Shown here one piece after another: positions 21,606 to 29,579 of a stretch of 64,000 nt of DNA (its first letter is position 1; the number at the start of each line of letters is the position of its first letter). The position numbers and the translations under genes were made by a program. Origin of the DNA: Qipengyuania sp. JC766 (GTDB lineage Bacteria > Pseudomonadota > Alphaproteobacteria > Sphingomonadales > Sphingomonadaceae); contig NZ_JBFEFL010000001.1 in the NCBI RefSeq assembly GCF_040717445.1, positions 124,001 to 188,000 on the forward strand, read 5' to 3'. Under the pieces are notes generated by a model. The model saw only the letters and a list, made by a program, of their open reading frames with translations. It ran no database searches and was not told the origin of the DNA.

Positions 21606-22550
21606 ATGCTAGGCCGGACGGCGAACGACCTGTTCTGGATGTTCCGCTATCTCGAGCGGGCCGAGAACACCGCGCGCCTGCTCGATGCAGGTCTTCGCAT
21701 CGCAGTCACCCGCGATCTCGCAACGGCGGAGGAAGAATGGCGCTCGGTCATCGAGGCCTTCGGCCAGCGCGCCGCTTACGAGGCGAAGCACGGGACTTAC
21801 AGCGGATACCAGGCGTGGAACTTCATCCTGCGCGACAAGGCGAACCCGACCAGCGTGCTCGCCATGATGGACAAGATGCGGACCAATGCGCGTTCGGTCC
21901 GCAGCGCCATCACCGGGGAACTCTGGGAAGCGGTCAACGACAGCTGGATGCAGGTCAGCGAAGCGCTGTCGCGGCCGGTGGGTCAGGGAAGCATCGGCGA
22001 TGTCGTCGCCATGGTACGACGTACCGGCACCATGGCGGACGGTGCGATGATGGGATCGCTGCTGCGCGACGAAGGGTTCTATTTCGCGCGGGCAGGGACC
22101 TTCATCGAGCGCGCGGACAGCATCGCACGCATCCTGGACCTCAAATATTTCCTGCTGCTGCCCTCGCTGTCCTATGTCGGCTCCAGCCTCGATACCGGGC
22201 AGTGGGACAATATCCTGCGTTCCGTGTCGGGTGACCACGCCTTCCGATGGCTGAATGCCGGACAGATCGACGCGCGCGGGATCGTGGAATTCCTGGTCTT
22301 GGACGAGCGGTTTCCGCGCAGCCTTGCATTCTGCCACTCGGCGTTGCGCGCCAATCTTGCCGCGCTGGCGCGCATCCACGGGGCCGAAGGGCACAGCAAC
22401 GCGCTGATGCGCGAGGCCGACATGCAGATGAACGATCGCACGATCGAGCAGGTGTTCGAGCAGGGCCTGCACGAATTCCTGCTCGAATTCCTGAACCGCA
22501 ACGCCGCGATCGCCGCGGCTATTGCCGAAGACTATCGCTTCGTGAGCTGA
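21606..22550 (+). CDS. Alpha-E domain protein (DUF403) of the Anbu operon
   Basis: 314-residue, largely alpha-helical protein. The family opening MLGRTANDLFWMFRYLERAENTAR is present almost intact, as are ARAGTFIERADSIARILDLKY and, near residue 250, SLAFCHSALRANLAALA. The alpha-E family always accompanies the permuted ATP-grasp and transglutaminase partners; its own activity is not known. It lies 16 bases after the ATP-grasp gene and 3 bases before the transglutaminase gene. Confidence 0.95.
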   Translation: MLGRTANDLFWMFRYLERAENTARLLDAGLRIAVTRDLATAEEEWRSVIEAFGQRAAYEAKHGTYSGYQAWNFILRDKANPTSVLAMMDKMRTNARSVRSAITGELWEAVNDSWMQVSEALSRPVGQGSIGDVVAMVRRTGTMADGAMMGSLLRDEGFYFARAGTFIERADSIARILDLKYFLLLPSLSYVGSSLDTGQWDNILRSVSGDHAFRWLNAGQIDARGIVEFLVLDERFPRSLAFCHSALRANLAALARIHGAEGHSNALMREADMQMNDRTIEQVFEQGLHEFLLEFLNRNAAIAAAIAEDYRFVS

Positions 22551-22553
22551 ACC

Positions 22554-23369
22554 ATGCGCCTCTCCATCCGCCACCGCACCAGCTATCGCTTCGAGGAACC
22601 GGTCATCCATGCCCTCCAGCGCTTGCGGCTCACACCCAAGGAAACGCAGGGTCAGGCCATTCTCGAATGGAACATGACCTTCGAGAATGCGCACAGGGAG
22701 CTCGAATACGAGGACGCGCACTTCAACACGGTCTCCCTCCTGTCGGTGGAGCCCGGCACGAAGGAAGTCAGCATCCGGTGCGAGGGCAAGGTCGACACGC
22801 AGGACAATGCGGGAGTGATCGGTCATCATTCGGGCCACCTCCCGCTGTGGAGCTTCCTCAGCCAGACCGATCTCACGCGGCCCGGCCCCAAGGTCCGGAA
22901 GGTGATGGAAGGGCTGAGGTGCGAAGAGGGCGAGAAGCTGAACTTCCTGCACGACCTGTCGGCCAAGATCCGGGATACGGTGGAATATCGGACCGGGGAA
23001 ACCGGCGTGAACACCACTGCCGAAGACGCCGCCGAAAAGGCGATGGGCGTCTGCCAGGATCATGCCCACATCTTCATCGGGGCCGCTCGATCGCAAGGAA
23101 TTCCGGCCCGTTACGTCAGCGGATACCTGATGATGAACGACCGGATCGACCAGGAGGCGAGCCATGCCTGGGCGGAGGCCCATATCGACGGGCTGGGCTG
23201 GGTCGGCTTCGACATTTCGAACGGGATAAGTCCCGATCCACGCTACGTCCGGGTTGCAACCGGCCACGATTATCGCGATGCCGCCCCCATAACCGGGATC
23301 AGCTTCGGGACGCGCAACGAGATGCTCGAAGTCGAGATCGCGGTCGAACAGCAACAGGTCGAACAATAG
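22554..23369 (+). CDS. Transglutaminase-like cysteine protease of the Anbu operon
   Basis: 271 residues. N-terminal beta-sandwich (SIRHRTSYRFEEPV) typical of the bacterial transglutaminase N-domain, then the catalytic core: Cys in AMGVCQDHAHIFIGAARS, His in ASHAWAEAHIDGLGWVGFD, and Asp within GFDISNGI or just after. No signal peptide, so it acts in the cytoplasm. In this operon type it is predicted to cleave or transfer the product made by the ATP-grasp enzyme. Confidence 0.95.
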   Translation: MRLSIRHRTSYRFEEPVIHALQRLRLTPKETQGQAILEWNMTFENAHRELEYEDAHFNTVSLLSVEPGTKEVSIRCEGKVDTQDNAGVIGHHSGHLPLWSFLSQTDLTRPGPKVRKVMEGLRCEEGEKLNFLHDLSAKIRDTVEYRTGETGVNTTAEDAAEKAMGVCQDHAHIFIGAARSQGIPARYVSGYLMMNDRIDQEASHAWAEAHIDGLGWVGFDISNGISPDPRYVRVATGHDYRDAAPITGISFGTRNEMLEVEIAVEQQQVEQ

Positions 23370-23394
23370 GTTCGACCGGAAACGGGACTGACCA

Positions 23395-24138
23395 GTGACC
23401 TATTGCGTTGGCATGTTGCTCGACAAAGGCCTTGTCATGATGAGCGATACCCGCACGAATTCGGGCGTCGACAACATCTCCGTCTTTCGCAAGATGTTCC
23501 ACTGGACGATGCCGGACGAACGCATCATCACGGTGATGACCGCGGGCAACCTGGCCACCACGCAGGCGGTCATCAGCAAGCTGGAAGAGCGCACCGTGGC
23601 GCCGGAAGAACGGGGCAGCACGCTCAGTTCCGCCCAGACCATGTTCCAGGTCGCGACCGAGGTCGGGCGCCTCCTGCGTTCGACCATTGCGGAACGACAG
23701 GCGGCAAACGGGGAGCCGGGGCGCAACCGCTTCACCGCATCGATCATCGTCGCAGGCCAGATCGCAGGCATGGAGCCGCGCCTGTTCCACGTCTATCCCG
23801 AAGGCAATTTCATCGAGGCGAGCTGGGACACGCCCTTCTTCCAGATCGGCGAGACCAAGTACGGCCGCCCGATCCTGATCCGTGGATACGACCGCACAAT
23901 GAGTTTCGAGGATGCGGTGAAGCTCCTCATGGTGTCTTTCGATTCAACCCTGAAGGCGAATCTCTCGGTGGGCCTGCCGCTCGACCTCATGGTCATCGAG
24001 CGCGATACCTACCAGCCGACCTACGAACGGCGCGTGACGCACGAGGACGATTATTTCCAGGCGATCTCTTCGCGCTGGGGTGACGAGCTCAAGGCAGCTT
24101 TCCATTCGCTGCCCGATTACAGCTTCTTTACCAAGTAG
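23395..24138 (+). CDS. Anbu-type proteasome-like peptidase (COG3484)
   Basis: 247-residue Ntn-hydrolase related to HslV and proteasome beta subunits. The start is GTG at 23395. Thr2 becomes N-terminal after Met removal and is the expected nucleophile (MTYCVGMLLDKGLVMMSDTR); the downstream DTR motif and the lysine-containing FRKMFHW stretch match the family. It ends the four-gene operon, 25 bases after the transglutaminase gene. Anbu particles have been described structurally in other bacteria but their substrates are unclear. Confidence 0.95.
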   Translation: MTYCVGMLLDKGLVMMSDTRTNSGVDNISVFRKMFHWTMPDERIITVMTAGNLATTQAVISKLEERTVAPEERGSTLSSAQTMFQVATEVGRLLRSTIAERQAANGEPGRNRFTASIIVAGQIAGMEPRLFHVYPEGNFIEASWDTPFFQIGETKYGRPILIRGYDRTMSFEDAVKLLMVSFDSTLKANLSVGLPLDLMVIERDTYQPTYERRVTHEDDYFQAISSRWGDELKAAFHSLPDYSFFTK

Positions 24139-24223
24139 ATCGGCTCAGACGGCGGGTTTCCGCGGTAAACAAGCGCGGGGCCAACAAATCTCTCGGAACC
24201 ATAACATGTTGATTTGCGTAGGG

Positions 24224-24299
24224 GTTACAGCGTTTCATGTAACTCCTTGCCGGGTTCAAGCAGTAATCTTCCGGAATTGAGTTACTAGGTATTCCGGAA
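24224..24299. promoter_or_regulatory. Two inverted repeats upstream of the LuxR-type gene
   Basis: The 174-base gap before the regulator holds two symmetrical elements. GTTAC at 24224-24228 is mirrored by GTAAC at 24239-24243, extending to TTACA-N8-TGTAA. TTCCGGAAT at 24269-24277 is mirrored perfectly by ATTCCGGAA at 24291-24299; each arm contains the palindrome TTCCGGAA, with centres 23 bases apart. The second pair ends 13 bases before ATG 24313. They look like operator sites, perhaps autoregulatory, but no binding protein can be assigned. Confidence 0.55.
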
Positions 24300-24312
24300 C
24301 AGCTGCAGGGTC

Positions 24313-24954
24313 ATGGGACAACGCATCACGATCCATTTCATCGAACCTTCGCATCGCCTGCGGGCCGAGCTTGCGAGGGTTGCACTCGATCACGGTTACC
24401 ACGCGGAAGTCTATTCCAGCGTGGACGAACTCGTGCAGTCGCCGCTTTCGGGCGGAATCATCGTGGCGCGGCATGATCCGGATCTGGGGGGTATCGGCAT
24501 GGTCGTCGACCAGCTCGCGGAACAAGGCGTATGGCTGCCGGTCATCGCGATGTCGGAAGATGCGCGGACGCGCACTGCGGTCGCTGCTGTGCGAGAGGGC
24601 GCGCTCGACTATCTGCGGCTGCCGGTCGATCCGTCGCGCTTTCGCGACACGCTAGCCCGGGTGGGAAGCGAGGCGATCGAGGTGGGGCAGGTGCGCCGCC
24701 GCATGATCGAGGCGCGCAACCGGATCGCCAGCCTGTCCGAGCGTGAACGCGAAGTGCTGACCTGGATGAGCAAGGGCCGGTCCAACAAGGCGATCGCGCA
24801 GGAACTGGCTATCAGTCCGCGTACGGTCGAGATCCACCGGGCGAACATGATGGCGAAACTGGGCGCCAAGCATTCGGCGGAAGCGGTGCGCCTGAGCTTC
24901 GAAGCGGAGATCGCGATGCGGCCCTGGCAGACGGTCAGCTGGCGCGCGAACTAG
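24313..24954 (+). CDS. FixJ/LuxR-type regulator with degenerate receiver domain
   Basis: 213 residues: N-terminal receiver-like domain (about 5-120) and a C-terminal GerE/LuxR helix-turn-helix (about 140-195; LSEREREVLTWMSKGRSNKA and SPRTVEIHRANMM). Aligned by eye to FixJ, the phosphoacceptor Asp is replaced by Arg53 (VARHDPDLGG), the acidic pair is reduced to Glu11-Pro, and the conserved Lys before Pro is Leu103 (YLRLPVD). The domain therefore probably works without phosphorylation. It follows the Anbu operon on the same strand after a 174-base gap containing inverted repeats, so it may be separately transcribed. The 3' end overlaps the extensin-like gene by four bases. Confidence 0.88.
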   Translation: MGQRITIHFIEPSHRLRAELARVALDHGYHAEVYSSVDELVQSPLSGGIIVARHDPDLGGIGMVVDQLAEQGVWLPVIAMSEDARTRTAVAAVREGALDYLRLPVDPSRFRDTLARVGSEAIEVGQVRRRMIEARNRIASLSEREREVLTWMSKGRSNKAIAQELAISPRTVEIHRANMMAKLGAKHSAEAVRLSFEAEIAMRPWQTVSWRAN

Positions 24955-25838
24955 CGGCAGAAGCTGCCCCGGCCGCTCTCGAGATGGAAGTGGTCGGCAT
25001 GGGCGGCGTTGTATTCCGGCCCCAGCACGGTCCCGAACCGCTTGCAGGCGCTTTCCTGCACCACGCGCAGGAATTGCCGTTCCGATGCCGTCCCGCCGTT
25101 CCAGTCCTGCACCAGCGTGATGCGCCGCCCGTCCGCGAGGACGAAGCCGCTGACGTCCACCGCTTCCGCGCGTGAATGGGCAGAGCGGCGGCTCGAGCCT
25201 GCGACGTTGCGGCACGAATAGCTGCCGAAGGTCTCTATCCGGACGACCGGGCTGCCGAGATACTGCCGCGCCGCCCGGTCCACGCCGTAGCGCACCCATG
25301 CGGCGAAGCTGCGCGCGGTGGGGCAGGACACGCGCGACAACCCGCTGACCTGCAGCCGGCTGCCCATGTCGCCGCCGACCCGCGCGACCTGGACGGAGTT
25401 GCGCGCGAAGCAGCCTTCCTGCGGAGCGATGTCGGGCAAGGCCGAGAAGTCCGCGCCGGCGCTGGAAAGCTCGGCGAGGCAGATCTGCGCCTCGTCCGTT
25501 CCGGAGCGCGGCTGCGGCACGTTCGAACGTGCGGAAGGACTGCCGGAGGTTGAGCTGCCGCCCGAACCGGGTAGCGCGCCGTCCGGCAACAGCTCGCACC
25601 CTGAAAGCGCCAATGCTCCGGCGACGGCCAGACCGAGGCGGGAGGGGCGCAAACATGGACCGCCCGATCGGCTTCGGAAAAGCGTGACTTTCGTCCCCGG
25701 ACCGGCGGCGCCGCGAGCTTTTTCGGACGAGCGGTGTGACTTTCGGAAACGGCGCATCGCGGCATCCAGCCAGACCGGCCGTGAACCCAGTCCGAATAGC
25801 GCCGCAAGGCCGAAGGCGAGGAGCTGGAATACGATCAC
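24951..25838 (-). CDS. Extensin-like C-terminal domain protein, probable lipoprotein
   Basis: The C-terminal about 180 residues form an extensin-like domain (PF06904 type): HSRAEAVDVSGFVL, RRITLVQDW and a late HADHFHLE with metal-binding-type histidines, related to D-Ala-D-Ala peptidase folds. The start is uncertain. The longest frame begins with GTG 25838 and a hydrophobic stretch, but no correctly spaced Shine-Dalgarno is seen. An internal TTG at 25652 would begin a clean lipoprotein signal (GALALSGC). The longer form would place that lipobox near residue 80, which is unusual. Domain call is firm; N-terminus is not. Confidence 0.8.
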   Translation of the reverse strand: MIVFQLLAFGLAALFGLGSRPVWLDAAMRRFRKSHRSSEKARGAAGPGTKVTLFRSRSGGPCLRPSRLGLAVAGALALSGCELLPDGALPGSGGSSTSGSPSARSNVPQPRSGTDEAQICLAELSSAGADFSALPDIAPQEGCFARNSVQVARVGGDMGSRLQVSGLSRVSCPTARSFAAWVRYGVDRAARQYLGSPVVRIETFGSYSCRNVAGSSRRSAHSRAEAVDVSGFVLADGRRITLVQDWNGGTASERQFLRVVQESACKRFGTVLGPEYNAAHADHFHLESGRGSFCR

Positions 25839-25917
25839 TCCGACCGACTAGCAGCCGCATTGCGTGTAGGACAGCGCCAAGGAAGGCCGCCCAAAACGCA
25901 ACATATGCAATCGCTAT

Positions 25918-25937
25918 TGCAACTGATTATCATTGAC
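25918..25937 (+). promoter_or_regulatory. Candidate Fur-type iron box
   Basis: TGCAACTGATTATCATTGAC is a good match to the TGATTATCA-centred iron boxes seen upstream of siderophore receptors. It overlaps the perfect inverted repeat TGCAATCGCTATTGCA at 25906-25921. Both lie 33-64 bases before the GTG start of the PepSY membrane protein that heads an iron-uptake operon. Recognition by Fur is inferred from sequence similarity only. Confidence 0.6.
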
Positions 25938-25969
25938 GCGGCGCATCGCGGGGGACTACGGCGCCCGGC

Positions 25970-27127
25970 GTGAATCGTCGTGCGATCAAGACCTGGTACC
26001 TGGTGCACAAGTGGAGCAGCCTCATCCCGACGGCGTTCCTGCTGATGCTGTGCGTCACCGGCCTGCCGCTGATCTTCCACGACGAGATCGACACCGCCAT
26101 GGGCCTCGATGCCGAGGCCGGCATGTCCGCCACCCCGTCCGCCGAAAGCGGCCTGCCGCTGGACACCATGCTGGAAAAGGCGCTGGCCGACCGGCCCGGC
26201 GAAGTCCCGCTGTTCATGGCATTCAGCCAGGACAGTTCGCTCCTCACCGTCACCACCGGACCCGCGCCCGACGCCGACGGGAGCGAGATGTCGCTGCTGT
26301 TCCTCGACCGCGCGACGGGCGAGGCGCTGGGCCCCGCGCCTGTCAACGGCTTCATGGATTTCGTGCTGCAGCTCCACACGGACATGTTCCTCGGCCTGCC
26401 GGGAATGCTGCTGCTGGGCGTGATGGGGATCAGCTTCCTCGTCGCGCTGATTTCGGGCGTCGTGCTCTACGCACCCTTCATGCGGCGCCTGAAGTTCGGA
26501 ACCGTGCGGACCGGTCGCAATCCGCGTGTTCGCCGGCTGGACCAGCACAACATGATCGGCGTCGTCGCGCTCGCATGGATGTTCGTGGTCGGCGCGACCG
26601 GCGCGATCAACGCCTTTGCCGATCCGCTGACCGACAACTGGCGGGAGGGCGAAGTCGCCGCGATGACGGCGGCCTATGCCGGCGAAGCGCCGCTGCCGCC
26701 CGAGCAATACGGGTCGATCGACGTGGCGATGGCATCGGCGCAGGACGCACTGCCGGGGCGCAGCCCGCAATTCATCGGCTTTCCCGGCGGAGCGTGGAGT
26801 TCCGGCCACCATTACGCGATCTTCTTCCAGGGCGACCGCCCGCTGACGCAGAACCTCCTTACGCCTGCGCTGGTCGACGCGCGCACCGGTGAACTGACCG
26901 ATGCGCGCACGATGCCCGCGGTGAACCAGGCGCTGATGCTATCGAAGCCGCTGCATTTCGGGGACTATGGCGGGCTGCCGCTGAAGATCGTCTGGGCGCT
27001 GCTGACGCTTGCCACGATCTGGGTCCTGTGGACCGGCATCCTGCTGTGGTTGCGCCGCCGCGCGGGCGCGCTGGACCGCCGGGTGGACGAGATCGTGCGC
27101 GGCGGACGCCGGATGCAGCCGGCATGA
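25970..27127 (+). CDS. PepSY-associated transmembrane protein (iron-uptake accessory)
   Basis: 385 residues with about four transmembrane helices: one near 18-40 (LIPTAFLLMLCVTGLPLIF), two in the middle (about 140-165 and 195-220) and one near the C-terminus (KIVWALLTLATIWVLWTGI). This is the PepSY_TM/PiuB layout, often found beside TonB-dependent siderophore receptors and implicated in ferric-siderophore reduction at the inner membrane. Conserved histidines, for example in VHKWSS and QLHTDMF, could bind haem. Start GTG 25970. The stop overlaps the next ATG by four bases. Confidence 0.88.
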   Translation: MNRRAIKTWYLVHKWSSLIPTAFLLMLCVTGLPLIFHDEIDTAMGLDAEAGMSATPSAESGLPLDTMLEKALADRPGEVPLFMAFSQDSSLLTVTTGPAPDADGSEMSLLFLDRATGEALGPAPVNGFMDFVLQLHTDMFLGLPGMLLLGVMGISFLVALISGVVLYAPFMRRLKFGTVRTGRNPRVRRLDQHNMIGVVALAWMFVVGATGAINAFADPLTDNWREGEVAAMTAAYAGEAPLPPEQYGSIDVAMASAQDALPGRSPQFIGFPGGAWSSGHHYAIFFQGDRPLTQNLLTPALVDARTGELTDARTMPAVNQALMLSKPLHFGDYGGLPLKIVWALLTLATIWVLWTGILLWLRRRAGALDRRVDEIVRGGRRMQPA

Positions 27128-27327
27128 CCGGCCGCGCCGCCCCCCGCCTGGCGAGCCGCCAGAGCATCGCCCGGGTCTTCGCCTGGCCGGCCGCGATCGC
27201 TGTCGCCAGCATCGCGGGCCTCGTGCTGGGCCTCAATGGCGACGGCCTGCCCGATTACCTTGCCTGGCTCCTCGTCGGGGCCGGTCCCGCCGTGATTTTC
27301 GCAGTGCTGCTGCGCCGTACTTCCTGA
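27124..27327 (+). CDS. Small two-helix membrane protein in the iron operon
   Basis: 67 residues with a basic N-terminus and two hydrophobic helices (about 18-36 and 45-62). ATG 27124 overlaps the PepSY gene stop (ATGA), so it is translationally coupled. Small hydrophobic proteins in this position are common between PepSY and TonB receptor genes, but no function is assigned. Confidence 0.72.
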   Translation: MTGRAAPRLASRQSIARVFAWPAAIAVASIAGLVLGLNGDGLPDYLAWLLVGAGPAVIFAVLLRRTS

Positions 27328-27361
27328 CTTCGAACCAAACCTCGGAAAGCTGAAAAACCCA

Positions 27362-29554
27362 ATGCCCATTCGTCACTTGCCGCTGCCCGCCTTCGCCCTG
27401 TTCGCCGGCCTTGCCGTCCCCGCCCACGCGCAGGATGGGACCGAAAGCGATCCTACCGACCTGGAAATCGTGGTCACCGCCCAGCGGGAGAACGAGGTCC
27501 GCGTCGAGGCTTCGGGCGATCTGGGCGCGCTGGGCGACCAGTCGGCCCAGAACGTGCCGTTCACCGTGCGCACTTTCGACGAGAGCCTGGTGGTCGACCA
27601 GCAGCCGCTGTCGCTTGCCGACGTGCTCAAGAACGACCCGACCGTGCAGACTGCCTATGCCTTTGGCAACGCGGCCGAACTGTTCGTCATTCGCGGCTTC
27701 CCGCTGAACGGCGACGATGTGGGCTTGAACGGCCTTTACGGGATCACGCCGCGCCAGCTGGTCGCGCCCGAACTCTACGAAGGCATCCAGGTCCTGAACG
27801 GGGCCAACGCCTTCCTGAACGGCGCGGCGCCGGGCGGCAGCGGCCTGGGCGGAAACGTCAATCTGGAGCTGAAACAGGCGCGCAGCGAGCCGCTGACCCG
27901 CGTGACCGGCAGCTACCTGTCGGACGGGCATTTCGGCGGCAGCGTGGACGTGTCACGCCGGTTCGGGTCGGACGATGCCGTCGGTGTGCGATTGAACGGC
28001 GTCTATCGCGACGGTGAAGTCGCGGTGGAGGGCGAAGACCGCAAGACGCTGGCACTGGGTGCCGGGCTGGACTTCGCCACGGACAACCTGCGGCTGGCGC
28101 TCAATGTCGGCTATCAGGATATCCGCGTGGACCGGCTGCGGCCGCAGGTCATCGTTTCGACCGGAATCCCGGCCGTGCCCGATGGCGATTACAATTACGG
28201 CGCGGATTTCACCTATACCGACCTCGAAAGCGTATTCGGCGTGGCCAGCCTCGAATACGATGTTGCCGACAACGCGACCTTCTACGTCACCGCCGGCGCG
28301 ACCGAGATGGACGAGGAAGGCATCTATGCCAGCGTGACCGTGGCCGATCCCGTCACCGGGGCGGGCAGCTTCAACTTCCCCAATTTCATTCCCTACGAAG
28401 CGAGCAACCAGTCGATCGAATCCGGCATCCGCATCGCGCTGGGGGACACGATCACGCACCGGTTCAATTTCGGCGGCAACATCACCTGGAAGGAAGAGCG
28501 CACCGCCTACGACTTCCGAACCACGATCCCGACCAACCTGTACGACGTGACGGATGCGCCATTCCCCGCGGACACCGCCTTTGCGGGCGGCGACGTGGAC
28601 GATCCCTATCCCATTTTCACCTCCCGCCTGTGGAGCGCTTTCGCCTCCGACACGATCGGATTGCTGGACGACCGCGTCCTGGTGACCGGCGGCCTGCGCC
28701 TGCAGACCATCCGCGCGCGCACGTTCAGCTATTTCGGCGGCGGACTGGACGCGGAATACGAGGAGAACGCGGTGACGCCCGTGGCGGGGCTGGTCGTGAA
28801 GCCGGTGGATGGCCTCTCCCTGTTCGCGAACCGCATCGAAGGGCTGGTGCAGGGCGATACCGTGCCGCTGACGGGGCCCAACCCGAATGCGCCCGGAACG
28901 CTGCCGGTAGCCAATGCGGGCGAAGTGCTGACGCCGTTCCGCTCCGTCCAGTACGAAGCGGGGGCGAAACTGACCCTGCCGCAGCTGACCGGTACGCTGA
29001 CGGCCTTCACCACCGACCGGCCGTCCAACGGCACGCGCCTTGCGCCCGGCAGCATGACGCAGCTGGTGGGCGGCGCGTTCGGCGAACAGCGCAATCGCGG
29101 CGTGGAACTGTTCCTGTCGGCAGAGCCCGTCGACGGGCTACGGCTGATCGGCGGCGCGACCTATGTCGATGCGGAGATTACCGAGAGCGACAATCCCACG
29201 CTCCTTGGCAACGCGGCGCTGGGCGTGCCCGACTGGACGGCCAATGCGAATGTCGAATGGGATATTCCCTTCGTCAGGGGCCTGACCCTGACCGGCCGGG
29301 TCCAGCATACCGGCGAGCAGGCGGCCAACCAGACGAACACGCTCACGCTGGACGACTGGACCATCTTCGATGCGGGCGCACGCTATGTGCTGGCCGCGGG
29401 CGACGTTCCGGTCACGCTGCGCGTGGCGGTCGATAATGTGACCGACGAGGAATATTGGGCCTCCGCCTTCACGTCCTTCGGCGGGGGCGACACCGCGCGT
29501 CTGCTGCAGGGACGCCCGCGGACCTACCGCGCCTCGGTCTCGATCGACTTCTGA
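27362..29554 (+). CDS. TonB-dependent siderophore receptor
   Basis: 730 residues. Signal peptide to about residue 23 (GLAVPAHAQ), a plug domain starting near EIVVTAQRENE, with VIRGFPL and the NGANAFLNGAAPGGSGLGGNVNL stretch typical of siderophore receptors, then a beta-barrel ending in the C-terminal aromatic RASVSIDF. It imports a ferric siderophore with TonB energy. Third gene of the PepSY operon, behind a likely Fur box, which supports an iron role. Siderophore identity unknown. Confidence 0.95.
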   Translation: MPIRHLPLPAFALFAGLAVPAHAQDGTESDPTDLEIVVTAQRENEVRVEASGDLGALGDQSAQNVPFTVRTFDESLVVDQQPLSLADVLKNDPTVQTAYAFGNAAELFVIRGFPLNGDDVGLNGLYGITPRQLVAPELYEGIQVLNGANAFLNGAAPGGSGLGGNVNLELKQARSEPLTRVTGSYLSDGHFGGSVDVSRRFGSDDAVGVRLNGVYRDGEVAVEGEDRKTLALGAGLDFATDNLRLALNVGYQDIRVDRLRPQVIVSTGIPAVPDGDYNYGADFTYTDLESVFGVASLEYDVADNATFYVTAGATEMDEEGIYASVTVADPVTGAGSFNFPNFIPYEASNQSIESGIRIALGDTITHRFNFGGNITWKEERTAYDFRTTIPTNLYDVTDAPFPADTAFAGGDVDDPYPIFTSRLWSAFASDTIGLLDDRVLVTGGLRLQTIRARTFSYFGGGLDAEYEENAVTPVAGLVVKPVDGLSLFANRIEGLVQGDTVPLTGPNPNAPGTLPVANAGEVLTPFRSVQYEAGAKLTLPQLTGTLTAFTTDRPSNGTRLAPGSMTQLVGGAFGEQRNRGVELFLSAEPVDGLRLIGGATYVDAEITESDNPTLLGNAALGVPDWTANANVEWDIPFVRGLTLTGRVQHTGEQAANQTNTLTLDDWTIFDAGARYVLAAGDVPVTLRVAVDNVTDEEYWASAFTSFGGGDTARLLQGRPRTYRASVSIDF

Positions 29555-29579
29555 TCAGGCGGGAAGGGCGGGGGCGGCG

